Assembly (NCBI GenBank): GCA_025642075.2 | Contig: JAODUO010001338.1 | Location: 1-64,000, forward strand | DNA from: Ridgeia piscesae | Lineage: Eukaryota; Annelida; Polychaeta; Sabellida; Siboglinidae | DNA length: 64,000 nt | Direction of reading: 5' to 3' | In this document: positions 1 through 12,093 of the stretch, in pieces | Position numbering within the stretch: position 1 is the first letter of the stretch | How the letters are laid out: the number at the start of each line of letters is the position of its first letter | Program-made: the position numbers and the translations under genes | Notes under the pieces: model-generated | The model's database searches: none | What the model was told of the DNA's origin: nothing | The model's input: only the letters and a program-made list of their open reading frames with translations

Positions 1-34
1 GCAGAAAAATCTGAATCCTGATGAATTGAAGCAG
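1..34 (+). pseudogene. Tail of a second death-fold block cut by the window start
   Basis: The bases match the last codons of the 189-bp block (N-P-D-E-L-K-Q). The base after the final CAG is A, so the expected donor GT reads AT. Confidence 0.5.
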
Positions 35-900
35 ATAATTGGTAGGATTTTATTATTTTGTTTTATTATCCATTCAAAAAATTGATGACACTAAAATAAC
101 CCACCCACTTAGTATCTTTCATAATACATCCATAATTAATGGACAAATTTTAACCCTTTCACCCATCTGAATCATTCAGCTCAAAAAAATGGGTGACATA
201 AAAATTAGTCAAACGTTGTCTTGTCCTGAAAAATAAAATTCTTTAATTTTGAAAAAATTTCTGTAATTTTCTGACAGTAGGCCAGTGGAAATGATGAGTG
301 TGTCATGTCTGACTTGTGTAGGAAGTACTTCAGCACAAAGTCAGTATTAGTGCCAAGCAATGCTGTTGTCCAGTCAGCTAGTAACAGCAGGTACTGCAGC
401 TGTGGTGGACAAGATTATGGCAGAAACGTTGTGTTGTGATAATATTGTGTAGTGTCATGTGAAATGTTCGAAGGTGAAAACGGGGGGTTTTGCAACCATC
501 ATTTTATCCACTTTCTTATAACATATTGATTGAGAAATCTCATTGTCACATGAATTGTGAAGAAACCCAACAATCCCCGTTGTTTTATGTACCAAACCAA
601 TTAAAAAACTCGGCAACAAAGGCTTTAAAGAAAATTGGACGAACAACTTTGAGTTGGGGGTTTTTTCTTCAACGGAAGGGGTACAAAAAAGAGGAAAAAA
701 AATGGGTTTTTGCCCTTCAAAAATTTTGTTTGGTTTTTAAAACCTTATCCCTGCTTTTTTATTTATATCAACTTTTATTTTGTAGCATGTGATGTTCAGG
801 TTTCTTCAATCCTCTGTTTCTACAACTTTCCCGACATATATAAAGAGTTATATCAGACAACTATCTTTTTTCAGTTCCACATAAAGAATTGGGTTTAATT
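1..900. other. Damaged or low-quality first array unit
   Basis: This stretch aligns with the downstream units but has many small insertions and deletions and homopolymer runs, notably at 655-760 where long G, A and T runs replace the first block. The opening 35 bases are the tail of a second block. Either an old decayed unit or poorly resolved consensus near a contig edge would look like this. Confidence 0.55.
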
Positions 901-1035
901 TTGCAAACAAAAATTGATGCATGCTCAATCAGCACACCATACATGGATACCAACTCTTTGACGGGACACAAAGCCAGCAAAGAAACAGATAGTGCGACAC
1001 GAAAGGAATCGATGAATCCTGATGAATTGAAGCAG
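875..1035 (+). pseudogene. Second death-fold block, internally shortened copy
   Basis: It follows a TTTTTTCAG acceptor and ends at CAG|GTAATT, but has lost about 28 bases in the middle compared with the 189-bp copies, so the N-W-V-L-Q-R-C part is disrupted. Confidence 0.55.
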
Positions 1036-1690
1036 GTAATTGGTAGGATTTTATTATTTTGTTTTATTATCCATTCAAAAAATTGATGACACTAAAATAA
1101 CCCACTCCACTTAGTACTCTTTCATAATACATCCATAATTAATGGCTGACAAATGTATAAAACATTTCACCCATCTGAATCATTCAGCTCAAACACTGGG
1201 TGACATAAAAATTAGTCAAACAGTTGTCTTGTCCTGAATAATTCTTTATTTGATGAAATTACTGGGATGACGTGCTGTACATGGCTAATGTGTACCTCAC
1301 AAAAATTTGCTGTAATTTTCTGACAGTAGCCAGTGAAAAAGATGAGTGTGTCATGTCTGACTTGTTAGGAAGTACTTCAGCACAAAGTCAGTATTAGTGC
1401 CAAGCAATGCTGTTGTCCAGTCAGCTAGTAACAGCAGGTACTGCAGCTGTGGTGGACAAGATTATGGCAGAAACGTTGTGTTGTGATAATATTGTGTAGG
1501 TCATGTGAAATGTTCGAAGGTGAAACGTGCACTGAAGGGTAAGTGGTTCTATCCACAGCAAGCTCTTATCATTTTATCCACTTTCTTATAACATATTGAT
1601 TGAGAAATCTCATTTCACATGAATGTGTAAGAACCGAAGCAACTCCCTAGTAATTATTTATGAATACACAAGCACACAAGTTAGTGAAAA

Positions 1691-1849
1691 TATCTCGACG
1701 ACATATTCTTAATGCTCCCTTTCCAAAAAAAATTGGAAAGAAAAAACTTTGAGTTGGGTCTTTATCTTCAACTGGAAGCGGATGCCACAAAAGTGATAGA
1801 GAAGAACCACAAAGACGATGACGTTTGATGCACATTCAAAATTCTGACT
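1691..1849 (+). pseudogene. First death-fold block, frame-broken, TGA at 1826-1828
   Basis: The block is recognisable (Y-L-Q-L-E-A-D-A, V-I-E-K), but an A-rich insertion near 1720-1745 breaks the frame. It also carries the shared TGA in place of CGA. Confidence 0.5.
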
Positions 1850-2059
1850 GTGGTGTCTTTGTAACATGGCTGCTGTCGTGACTTTATATTATATGCATAT
1901 CTGATAAAAGTAATCCACAGCTATGACCTTGTTATTTTGTAGTTTATATGCACACATTATATTATGTAGCATGTGATGTTCAGGTTTCTTCAATCCTCTG
2001 TTTCTACAACTTTCCTGACATATATAAAGAGTTATATCACGACAACTATCTTTTTTCAG

Positions 2060-2248
2060 TTCCACATAAAGAATTGGGTATTGCAACGTTGTTCAAAGAC
2101 AAATTTGCAGAAATTTGTGAATGATTTGATGCATGCTCAATACAGCACACCATACATGGATACCAACTCTTTGACGGGACACAAAGCCAGCAAAGAAACA
2201 GATAGTGCGACACGAAAGGAATCGATGAATCCTGATGAATTGAAGCAG
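2060..2248 (+). pseudogene. Second death-fold block, open frame, donor GT changed to AT
   Basis: The copy has 63 open codons after a TTTTTTCAG acceptor, starting F-H-I-K-N-W-V-L-Q-R. The expected donor reads CAG|ATAATT, so this copy is not likely to splice normally. Confidence 0.6.
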
Positions 2249-2906
2249 ATAATTGGTAGGATTTTATTATTTTGTTTTATTATCCATTCAAAAAATTGAT
2301 GACACTAAAATAACCCACTCCACTTAGTACTCTTTCATCATACATCCATAATTAATGGCTGACAAATGTATAAAACATTTCACCCATCTGAATCATTCAG
2401 CTCAAACACTGGGTGACATAAAAATTAGTCAAACAGTTGTCTTGTCCTGAATAATTCTTTATTTGATGAAATTACTGGGATGACGTGCTGTACATGGCTA
2501 ATGTGTACCTCACAAAAGTTTGCTGTAATTTTCTGACAGTAGCCAGTGAAATGATGAGTGTGTCATGTCTGACTTGTGTAGGAAGTACTTCAGCACAAAG
2601 TCAGTATTAGTGCCAAGCAATGCTGTTGTCCAGTCAGCTAGTAACAGCAGGTACTGCAGCTGTGGTGGACAAGATTATGGCAGAAACGTTGTGTTGTGAT
2701 AATATTGTGTAGTGTCATGTGAAATGTTCGAAGGTGAAACGTGCACTGAAGGGTAAGTGGTTCTATCCACAGCAAGCTCTTATCATTTTATCCACTTTCT
2801 TATAACATATTGATTGAGAAATCTCATTTCACATGAATGTGTAAGAACCGAAGCAACTCCCTAGTAAATTTTTTATGAATACACACAGCACACAAGTGAG
2901 TGAAAA

Positions 2907-3055
2907 TATCTCGACGACATATTCTTAATGCTCTTGCAAGAAAATTGGACGAACAACTTTGAGTTGGGTTTTATCTTCAACTGGAAGCGGATCCACAAAA
3001 GTGAAGAGAAGAACCACAAAGACGATGACGTTTGATGCCATTCAAAATTTTGACT
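2907..3055 (+). pseudogene. First death-fold block, small deletions, TGA at 3033-3035
   Basis: Compared with other copies, bases are lost in the L-A-K-K part, in the A-D-A part and just after the TGA. All are small deletions that break the frame. Confidence 0.5.
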
Positions 3056-3265
3056 GTGGTGTCTTTGTAACATGGCTGCTGTCGTGACTTTATATTATAT
3101 GCATATCTGATAAAAGTAATCCACAGCTATGACCTGGTTATTTTGTAGTTTATATGCACACATTATATTATGTAGCATGTGATGTTCAGGTTTCTTCAAT
3201 CCTCTGTTTCTACAACTTTCCTGACATATATAAAGAGTTATATCACGACAACTATCTTTTTTCAG

Positions 3266-3454
3266 TTCCACATAAAGAATTGGGTATTGCAACGTTGTTC
3301 AAAGACAAATTTGCAGAAATTTGTGAATGATTTGATGCATGCTCAATGCAGCACACCATACATGGATACCAACTCTTTGACGGGACACAAAGCCAGCAAA
3401 GAAACAGATAGTGCGGCACGAAAGGAATCGATGAATCCTGATGAATTGAAGCAG
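3266..3454 (+). pseudogene. Second death-fold block, open frame, donor GT changed to AT
   Basis: There are 63 open codons after the acceptor, nearly identical to the copy at 2060, with the same CAG|ATAATT loss of the donor. The shared change suggests these two units were copied from each other. Confidence 0.6.
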
Positions 3455-4105
3455 ATAATTGGTAGGATTTTATTATTTTGTTTTATTATCCATTCAAAAA
3501 ATTGATGACACTAAAATAACCCACTCCACTTAGTACTCTTTCATAATACATCCATAATTAATGGCTGACAAATGTATAAAACATTTCACCCATCTGAATC
3601 ATTCAGCTCAAACACTGGGTGACATAAAAATTAGTCAAACAGTTGTCTTGTCCTGAATAATTCTTTATTTGATGAAATTACTGGGATGACGTGCTGTACA
3701 TGGCTAATGTGTACCTCACAAAAGTTTGCTGTAATCTTTCTGACAGTAGACCAGTGAAAATGATGAGTGTGTCATGTCTGACTTGTGTAGGAAGTACTTC
3801 AGCACAAAGTCAGTATTAGTGCCAAGCAATGCTGTTGTCCAGTCAGCTAGTAACAGCAGGTACTGCAGCTGTGGTGGACAAGATTATGGCAGAAACGTTG
3901 TGTTGTGATAATATTGTGTAGTGTCATGTGAAATGTTCGAAGGTGAAACGTGCACTGAAGGGTAAGTGGTTCTATCCACAGCAAGCTCTTATCATTTTAT
4001 CCACTTTCTTATAACCCTATTGATTGAGAAATCTCACTTTCACAACCGAAGCAACTCCGTAGTAACGTACTGTATAAATACACACTGCACACCAGTGAGT
4101 GATAA

Positions 4106-4261
4106 TATCGCGACGACATATTCTTAATGCTCCTTGCCAAGAAAATTGGACGGAACAACTTTGAATTTGGAGTATATCTTCAACTGGAAGCGGATACCAC
4201 AAAAGTGATAGAGAAGAAGTATAAAGACGACGACGTTTGATGCGCATTCAAAATTCTCACT
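4106..4261 (+). pseudogene. First death-fold block, open from ATG 4127 to shared TGA at 4238
   Basis: The frame is intact from Met through L-L-A-K-K-I-G, F-G-V-Y-L-Q-L-E-A-D and V-I-E-K-K to D-D-D-V, then stops at the TGA. The codon just before Y-L-D-D is TAA, so translation could only start at this ATG. The pattern resembles helices 1-4 of a death domain. Confidence 0.55.
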
Positions 4262-4457
4262 GTGGTGTCTTTGTAACATGGCTGCTGCCGTGACTTTATA
4301 TCTGATAAACGTAATCCACAGCTATGACATGATTATTTTGTCGTTTATATGCACACCTTTATTTTATGTAGCATGTGGTGTTCAGGTTTTTCAATCCTCT
4401 GTTTCTACAATTTTGCTGACATATATACAGAGTTATATCACAACTATCTTTTTTCAG

Positions 4458-4646
4458 TTCCCCATCAAGAATTGGGTATTGCAACGTTATTCAAGGACAA
4501 ATTTGCAGAAATTTGTGAATGATTTGATGCATGCTCAATACATTACCCCATACATGGGTACCAACTCTTTGACGGGACACAAAGCCAGCAATGAAACTGA
4601 TAGTGCGACACGAAAGGAATCGATGAATCGTGATGAATTGAAGCAG
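4458..4646 (+). CDS. Second death-fold block (exon-like), intact borders
   Basis: A polypyrimidine tract with TTTTTTCAG leads into 63 open codons in phase 0 and the block ends CAG|GTAATT. It begins F-P-I-K-N-W-V-L-Q-R-Y, then N-L-Q-K-F-V-N-D-L-M. A W followed by an L-x-x-x-x-x-D-L helix resembles the end of helix 5 and helix 6 of a death domain. The rest is a Ser/Thr-rich tail with no motif I recognise. It is nearly identical to the copy at 9947. Confidence 0.5.
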
Positions 4647-5009
4647 GTAATTGGTAGGTTTTCATTATTTTGGTTTATTATCTATTAAAAAAAATTAATA
4701 AGACAAAAATAACCCACTCCACTTAGTACTCTTACATAATACATCCATAATTAATGGCTGACAAATGTATAAAACATTTCACCCATCTGAATCATTCAGC
4801 TCAACAATTGGGTGACATAAAATTTGTCAAACAGTTGTCTTGTCCTGAATAATTGCTTTATTTTATGAAATTACTAGGATGACTTGCTGTACGTGGCTAA
4901 TGTGTACCTCAAAAAAGTTTGCTGTAATTTTTTGAGAGTAGGACAAGTGAACGTTATAACAGAATAGCATTAAATAATAGGTGAAGTATTTAAGTTAGTT
5001 GATTAATAT

Positions 5010-5530
5010 AGAATATCACGACGCAAAACAAGCAAACGTGAAGATGTAAAGGATGATGTCCCCCGGTAATGGGAAACCTCACTGGACTTTGTTTGCCACA
5101 AAGGTCATAGATGGGGGGGGGGGAGAAGTCACGTACGACTGGGGTGATGAAACATAAACAATTTGTGGTGGAAGAAACAGGCACTGACATTCAAATACAT
5201 ACACGCATGAATGCATGCATGCGTGTATGTATGTATACATGAATTCTGGTTCTATCCCATGGAGAGGATATACTGGGTAAGACCTGTGTACCTGTGTGTA
5301 CGGACTGACACTGTTTACTGCCAGGAAGGAGCAACTAGACACCACCAATACAAGTATACCCGGTACACCATGTTACAAGACGGTGGTGACATTGAACAAT
5401 ACAAGGACAATACGATCTCTTTCAGTTCCTACCAAAGAAATAATCAAGAAACTACAAGCTGCAGCAAAGTCAGGCATGTTTCATTGGGAGCAGTTTTGAG
5501 AAAAATAAACACGGTTCTAGGCATGTAGCT
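5010..5530 (+). pseudogene. Exon-like variant segment, copy 1a
   Basis: It starts with a conserved block (AAGCAAACGTGAAGATG) that recurs at 5935, and contains an open stretch at 5296-5496 including T-D-T-V or L-T-L-F-T-A, then D-T-T-N-T and V-P-T-K-E-I-I-K-K-L-Q-A-A-A-K. The same part at 6190-6330 is related, so this is a diverged local duplication. I do not recognise a domain. A run of ten or so G falls at 5114-5124. Confidence 0.35.
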
Positions 5531-5919
5531 GGGCCTGTGTAAAGAAAGAAATGTTGTGAGTGTTTGGACAGTGGCATGTTCCTTGCATGTGACGTCTTCA
5601 ATGAGAATATATGTTTGTGGATGTGTACTCTGTTATTATGCTGTTGTCAGTAGAAAATAAAATTGCATTTCTATTTTATGCATCTCATTACCAATCACAC
5701 ACAGGCCATGCCTGCAGATCAACAGAATACAATTTGTGGAACTGAAGAATTTGAGACTTTTTGAATTTGTGATTCCAAGCTACCAACCGTCCGAATGTAT
5801 TAAACGAAAAAGTTACACATATTTGAACCGCATAATGCATCATCATTTATGTGCAACATATATATGTTGACAGCATAGATGCTAAACACACACACAAATC
5901 GATGTGTACATCTAGTAAA

Positions 5920-6337
5920 TGATCACGACACAAAACAAGCAAACGTGAAGATGTAAAGGATGATGTCCCCCGGTAATGGGACACCTCACTGGACTTTGTT
6001 TGCCACAAAGGTCATAGATGGGGGGGGGGCAGAAGTCATGTACGACTGGGGTGATGAAACATAAACAATTTGTGGTGGAAGAAAGAGGCACTGAAATTCA
6101 CGTATATGAATGCATGTATACATGAATTCTGGCTGCCCAGTGGAGGATGAGTTAGGAAGGAAGAGCTACGTAGAACTGGGCAGCTGTGTGCAGCAGACTG
6201 ACACGGTTAATGCCCAGAAGTGGGAGCAAACAGACACCACCAATACAGAATCTCCTGATGATGGATCCGTGTCTGGCTGTATTCAAGCTGGAGCACGTAT
6301 CACACAGATCAGTGATAAGTTTTCCATGTGCTGCTAA
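5920..6337 (+). pseudogene. Exon-like variant segment, copy 1b
   Basis: It is a diverged repeat of 5010-5400 sharing the G-run, C-T-G-G-A-C and ACACCACCAATAC blocks. An open stretch at 6110-6334 reads V-E-L-G-S-C-V-Q-Q-T-D-T-V, then D-T-T-N-T-E-S-P-D-D-G-S. No known domain is visible. It lies just upstream of the intact first block at 6341. Confidence 0.35.
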
Positions 6338-6340
6338 TAA

Positions 6341-6604
6341 TATCTCGATGACATATTCTTAATGCGTCTTGCCAAGAAAATTGGAACGAACAACTTTAAG
6401 TTGGGTGTGTATCTTCAACTGGAAGCAGAGGCTACAAAAGCGATAAAAAACCACGAAGACGACTACGTTCGATGCGCATTCAAAATTCTGACTTTGTGGC
6501 ATGGGATCATGAGCAGTCTAGACTGGACGCCTGTAAAGAATGATGGGAAGTTCAGAGTTCAGAAAACACAGACATTTGTCAGGAGCAGATGCAGTTGTCT
6601 GTAA
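6341..6604 (+). CDS. First death-fold block, readable copy with CGA and W
   Basis: From ATG 6362 there are 80 codons. They start M-R-L-A-K-K-I-G, then L-G-V-Y-L-Q-L-E-A-E-A-T-K-A-I-K, then V-R-C-A-F-K-I-L-T-L-W. The spacing D-V-R...L-x-x-W fits helix 5 of a death domain, and this is one of three copies where the Arg codon CGA is kept. It reads on for about 35 codons with no known motif. It is not followed by a second block before the next unit. The death-fold assignment is inference from hydrophobic pattern. Confidence 0.5.
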   Translation, partial: YLDDIFLMRLAKKIGTNNFKLGVYLQLEAEATKAIKNHEDDYVRCAFKILTLWHGIMSSLDWTPVKNDGKFRVQKTQTFVRSRCSCL

Positions 6605-7062
6605 CAATCAAGTGTATTGTGATTGTGTTGTGTGTCGCCTGACATGTTGTACATAGAAAGGAGAGGGCCAGACAGGGTGGATGGGGCGAGGAATCAAAAC
6701 AGGGCATGCTCTTTCATGCCAAGTGTGTCATGTCTGTCTTGTGTAGGAAGTACTTCACCACAAAGTCAGTATTAGAGCCAAGCAATGCTGTTGTCCAGTC
6801 AGCTAGTAACAGCAGGTACTGCAGCTGACTTGGACAAGATTATGGCAGAAACGTTATGTGTTGTGATAATATTATGTAGTGTCATGTGAAATGTTCGAAG
6901 GTGAAACGTGCACTGAAGGGTAAGTGGTTCTATCCACAGCAAGCTCTTATCATTTTGTCCACTTTCTTATAACATATTGATTGAGAAATCTCACTTTCAC
7001 AACCGAAGCAACTCCCTAGTAATGTATTGTATGAATACACACAGTATACCAATGAGTGATAA

Positions 7063-7218
7063 TATCTCGACGACATATTCTTAATGCGTCTTGCAAAGAA
7101 AATTGGACGGAACAACTTTGAGTTGGGTGTTTATCTTCAACTGGAAGTGGATGCCACAAAAGTGACAGAGAAGAACCACAAAGACGATGACATTTGATGC
7201 GCATTCAAAACTCTGACT
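7063..7218 (+). pseudogene. First death-fold block, open from ATG 7084 to TGA 7195
   Basis: Intact from M-R-L-A-K-K-I-G through Y-L-Q-L-E-V-D-A to the shared TGA. Here the preceding codon is ATT rather than GTT. Confidence 0.5.
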
Positions 7219-7224
7219 GTGGTG

Positions 7225-7435
7225 TCTTTGTAACATGGCTGCTGCCGTGACTTTATATTATATGCATATCTGATAAAAGTAATCCACACCTATGACCTGG
7301 TTATTTTGTAGTTAATATGCACACATTATGTAGCATGGCTGCTGACGTGACTTTATTATTATATGCATATCTGATAAAAGTAATCCACACCTATGACCTG
7401 GTTATTTTGTAGTTAATATGCACACATTATGTAGC
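7225..7435 (+). repeat. Local direct repeat of ~105 bp within a unit
   Basis: The stretch from ATGGCTGCTG to TATGTAGCATG at 7234-7334 is repeated directly at 7334-7437 with very few changes, so this unit has a small tandem duplication between its first and second blocks. Confidence 0.75.
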
Positions 7436-7530
7436 ATGTGATGTTCAGGTTTCTTCAATCCTCTGTTTCTACAACTTTGCTGACATATATATATATACAG
7501 AGTTATATCATGACAACTATCTTTTTTCAG

Positions 7531-7719
7531 TTCCCCATCAAGAATTGGGTATTGCAACGTTGTACAAGGACAAATTTGCAGACATTTGTGAATGATTTGA
7601 TGCATGCTCAATACAGCACCACATACATGGGTACAAACTCTTTGACGGGACACAAAGCCAGCAAAGAAACAGATAGTGCGACACGAAAGGAATCGATGAA
7701 TCCTGATGAATTGAAGCAG
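7531..7719 (+). CDS. Second death-fold block (exon-like), intact borders
   Basis: Acceptor TTTTTTCAG, 63 open codons starting F-P-I-K-N-W-V-L-Q-R-C-T-R-T-N-L-Q, donor CAG|GTAATT, phase 0 at both ends. Confidence 0.5.
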
Positions 7720-8374
7720 GTAATTGGTAGGATTTTATTATTTTGTTTTATTATCTATTATGAAAAACAATTAGTGACACAAAAATACTCTTACACACCA
7801 CTCAGTATTCTTACATAATACATCCATAATTAATGAAAGACAAATCTTTACACCATTTCACCCATCTGAATCATTCAGCTCGAGCACTGGGTGACATAAA
7901 AATTAGTCAGACGTTGTCTTGTCCTGAATAATTCTTTATTTGATGAAATTACTGGGATGACGTGCTGTACATGGCTAATGTGTACCTCACAAAAGTTTGC
8001 TGTAATTTTACTGACAGTAGGCCAGTGGAAATGATGAGTGTGTCATGTCTGACTTGTGTAGGAAGTACTTCAACACAAAGTCAGTATTAGTGCCAAGCAA
8101 TGCTGTTGTCCAGTCAGCTAGTAACAGCAGGTACTGCAGCTGTGGTGGACAAGATTATGGCAGAAACGTTGTGTTGTGATAATATTGTGTAGTGTCATGT
8201 GAAATGTTCGAAGGTGAAACGTGCACTGAAGGGTAAGTGGTTCTATCCACAGCAAGCTCTTATCATTTTGTCCACTTTCTTATAACATATTGATTGAGAA
8301 ATCTCACTTTCACAACCGAAGCAACTCCCTAGTAATGTATTTATGAATACACACAGCACACAAGTGAGTGAAAA

Positions 8375-8532
8375 TATCTCGACGACATATTCTTAATTCG
8401 TCTTGAAAAAAGGAAATTGGACGGAACAACTTTGAGTTGGGTGTTTATCTTCAACTGGAAGCGGATGCCACAAAAGTGACAGAGAAGAACCACAAAGACG
8501 ATGACGTTTGATGCGCATTCAAAACTCTGACT
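8375..8532 (+). pseudogene. First death-fold block, ATG lost, frameshift, TGA 8509
   Basis: The usual ATG reads ATT and an A-run insertion near 8405 shifts the frame; the shared TGA is present as well. Confidence 0.5.
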
Positions 8533-8746
8533 GTGGTGTCTTTGTAACATGGCTGCTGCCGTGACTTTATATTATATGCATATCTGATAAAAGTAATCCA
8601 CACCTATGACCTGGTTATTTTGTAGTTTATATGCACACATTATATTATGTAGCATGTGATGTTCAGGTTTCTTCAATCCTCTGTTTCTACAACTTTGCTG
8701 ACATATATATATACATAGTTATATCATGACAACTATCTTTTTTCAG

Positions 8747-8935
8747 TTCCCCATCAAGAATTGGGTATTGCAACGTTGTACAAGGACAAATTTGCAGACA
8801 TTTGTGAATGATTTGATGCATGCTCAATACAGCACCACATACATGGGTACAAACTCTTTGACGGGACACAAAGCCAGCAAAGAAACAGATAGTGCGGCTC
8901 AGAAGGAATCGATGAATCCTGGGGAATTGAAGCAG
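8747..8935 (+). pseudogene. Second death-fold block, open frame, donor GT changed to CT
   Basis: 63 open codons after the acceptor, but the block ends CAG|CTAATT. It also differs near the end (A-A-Q-K-E and N-P-G-E). Confidence 0.6.
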
Positions 8936-9591
8936 CTAATTGGTAGCATTTCATTATTTTGTTTTATTATCTATTATGAAAAACAATTAGTGACACAAAA
9001 ACACTCTTACACACCACTCAGTATTCTTACATAATACATCCATAATTAATGAAAGACAAATCTTTACACCATTTCACCCATCTGAATCATTCAGTTCGAG
9101 CACTGGGTGACATAAAAATTAGTCAGACGTTGTCTTGTCCTGAATAATTCTTTATTTGATGAAATTACTGGGATGACGTGCTGTACATGGCTAATGTGTA
9201 CCTCACAAAAGTTTGCTGTAATTTTACTGACAGTAGGCCAGTGGAAATGATGAGTGTGTCATGTCTGACTTGTATAGGAAGTACTTCAGCACAAAGTCAG
9301 TATTAGTGCCAGGCAATGCTGTTGTCCAGTCAGCTAGTAACAGCAGGTACTGCAGCTGTGGTGGACAAGATTATGGCAGAAACGTTGTGTTGTGATAATA
9401 TTGTGTAGTGTCATGTGAAATGTTCGAAGGTGAAACGTGCACTGAAGGGTAAGTGGTTCTATCCACAGCAAGCTCTTATCATTTTGTCCACTTTCTTATA
9501 ACCTATTGATTGAGAAATCTCACTTTCACAACCGAAGCAACTCCGTAGTAACGTACTGTATAAATACACACTGCACACCAGTGAGTGATAA

Positions 9592-9747
9592 TATCGCGAC
9601 GACATATTCTTAATGCTCCTTGCCAAGAAAATTGGACGGAACAACTTTGAATTTGGAGTATATCTTCAACTGGAAGCGGATACCACAAAAGTGATAGAGA
9701 AGAAGTATAAAGACGACGACGTTTGATGCGCATTCAAAATTCTCACT
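9592..9747 (+). pseudogene. First death-fold block, open from ATG 9613 to TGA 9724
   Basis: Same sequence as the copy at 4106, as expected from the 5.49-kb duplication, including E-F-G-V-Y and the TGA. Confidence 0.55.
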
Positions 9748-9946
9748 GTGGTGTCTTTGTAACATGGCTGCTGCCGTGACTTTATATCTGATAAACGTAA
9801 TCCACAGCTATGACATGATTATTTTGTCGTTTATATGCACACCTTTATTTTATGTAGCATGTGGTGTTCAGGTTTTTCAATCCTCTGTTTCTACAATTTT
9901 GCTGACATATATACAGAGTTATATCACGACAACTATCTTTTTTCAG

Positions 9947-10135
9947 TTCCCCATCAAGAATTGGGTATTGCAACGTTATTCAAGGACAAATTTGCAGAAA
10001 TTTGTGAATGATTTGATGCATGCTCAATACATTACCCCATACATGGGTACCAACTCTTTGACGGGACACAAAGCCAGCAATGAAACTGATAGTGCGACAC
10101 GAAAGGAATCGATGAATCGTGATGAATTGAAGCAG
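9947..10135 (+). CDS. Second death-fold block (exon-like), intact borders
   Basis: Near-identical to 4458-4646: acceptor TTTTTTCAG, 63 codons starting F-P-I-K-N-W, donor CAG|GTAATT. Confidence 0.5.
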
Positions 10136-10498
10136 GTAATTGGTAGGTTTTCATTATTTTGGTTTATTATCTATTAAAAAAAATTAATAAGACAAAAATA
10201 ACCCACTCCACTTAGTACTCTTACATAATACATCCATAATTAATGGCTGACAAATGTATAAAACATTTCACCCATCTGAATCATTCACCTCAACAATTGG
10301 GTGACATAAAATTTGTCAAACAGTTGTCTTGTCCTGAATAATTGCTTTATTTTATGAAATTACTAGGATGACTTGCTGTACGTGGCTAATGTGTACCTCA
10401 AAAAAGTTTGCTGTAATTTTTTGAGAGTAGGACAAGTGAACGTTATAACAGAATAGCATTAAATAATAGGTGAAGTATTTAAGTTAGTTGATTAATAT

Positions 10499-11017
10499 AG
10501 AATATCACGACGCAAAACAAGCAAACGTGAAGATGTAAAGGATGATGTCCCCCGGTATTGGGAAACCTCACTGGACTTTGTTTGCCACAAAGGTCATAGA
10601 TGGGGGGGGGGCAGAAGTCACGTACGACTGGGGTGATGAAACATAAACAATTTGTGGTGGAAGAAACAGGCACTGACATTCAAATACATACACGCATGAA
10701 TGCATGCATGCGTGTATGTATGTATACATGAATTCTGGTTCTATCCCATGGAGAGGATATACTGGGTAAGACCTGTGTACCTGTGTGTACGGACTGACAC
10801 TGTTTACTGCCAGGAAGGAGCAACTAGACACCACCAATACAAGTATACCCGGTACACCATGTTACAAGACGGTGGTGACATTGAACAATACAAGGACAAT
10901 ACGATCTCTTTCAGTTCCTACCAAAGAAATAATCAAGAAACTACAAGCTGCAGCAAAGTCAGGCATGTTTCATTGGGAGCAGTTTTGAGAAAAATAAACA
11001 CGGTTCTAGGCATGTAG
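10499..11017 (+). pseudogene. Exon-like variant segment, copy 2a
   Basis: Near-identical to 5010-5530, including the G-run and the V-P-T-K-E-I-I-K-K-L stretch. No domain recognised. Confidence 0.35.
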
Positions 11018-11408
11018 CTGGGCCTGTGTAAAGAAAGAAATGTTGTGAGTGTTTGGACAGTGGCATGTTCCTTGCATGTGACGTCTTCAATGAGAATATA
11101 TGTTTGTGGATGTGTACTCTGTTATTATGCTGTTGTCAGTAGAAAATAAAATTGCATTTCTATTTTATGCATCTCATTACCAATCACACACAGGCCATGC
11201 CTGCAGATCAACAGAATACAATTTGTGGAACTGAAGAATTTGAGACTTTTTGAATTTGTGATTCCAAGCTACCAACCGTCCGAATGTATTAAACGAAAAA
11301 GTTACACATATTTGAACCGCATAATGCATCATCATTTATGTGCAACATATATATGTTGACAGCATAGATGCTAAACACACACACAAATCGATGTGTACAT
11401 CTAGTAAA

Positions 11409-11826
11409 TGATCACGACACAAAACAAGCAAACGTGAAGATGTAAAGGATGATGTCCCCCGGTAATGGGACACCTCACTGGACTTTGTTTGCCACAAAGG
11501 TCATAGATGGGGGGGGGGCAGAAGTCATGTACGACTGGGGTGATGAAACATAAACAATTTGTGGTGGAAGAAAGAGGCACTGAAATTCACGTATATGAAT
11601 GCATGTATACATGAATTCTGGCTGCCCAGTGGAGGATGAGTTAGGAAGGAAGAGCTACGTAGAACTGGGCAGCTGTGTGCAGCAGACTGACACGGTTAAT
11701 GCCCAGAAGTGGGAGCAAACAGACACCACCAATACAGAATCTCCTGATGATGGATCCGTGTCTGGCTGTATTCAAGCTGGAGCACGTATCACACAGATCA
11801 GTGATAAGTTTTCCATGTGCTGCTAA
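11409..11826 (+). pseudogene. Exon-like variant segment, copy 2b
   Basis: Near-identical to 5920-6337, with the same D-T-T-N-T-E-S-P-D-D open stretch. No domain recognised. Confidence 0.35.
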
Positions 11827-11829
11827 TAA

Positions 11830-12093
11830 TATCTCGATGACATATTCTTAATGCGTCTTGCCAAGAAAATTGGAACGAACAACTTTAAGTTGGGTGTGTA
11901 TCTTCAACTGGAAGCAGAGGCTACAAAAGCGATAAAAAACCACGAAGACGACTACGTTCGATGCGCATTCAAAATTCTGACTTTGTGGCATGGGATCATG
12001 AGCAGTCTAGACTGGACGCCTGTAAAGAATGATGGGAAGTTCAGAGTTCAGAAAACACAGACATTTGTCAGGAGCAGATGCAGTTGTCTGTAA
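11830..12093 (+). CDS. First death-fold block, readable copy with CGA and W
   Basis: Near-identical to the copy at 6341. It is open for 80 codons from ATG 11851, keeps V-R-C-A-F-K-I-L-T-L-W, and again has no second block behind it within its unit. Confidence 0.5.
   Translation, partial: YLDDIFLMRLAKKIGTNNFKLGVYLQLEAEATKAIKNHEDDYVRCAFKILTLWHGIMSSLDWTPVKNDGKFRVQKTQTFVRSRCSCL

Larger units (their letters stand above)
4015..6955 (+). repeat. Copy 1 of a ~2.9-kb segment repeated 5.49 kb downstream
   Basis: The segment from ACCTATTGATTG near 4015 to the CTCTTATCATTTT stretch near 6950 recurs at about 9502-12444 with only a few single-base and small indel differences. Within it, 4690-6340 is the only part not made of the standard 1.2-kb unit. 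Confidence 0.9.
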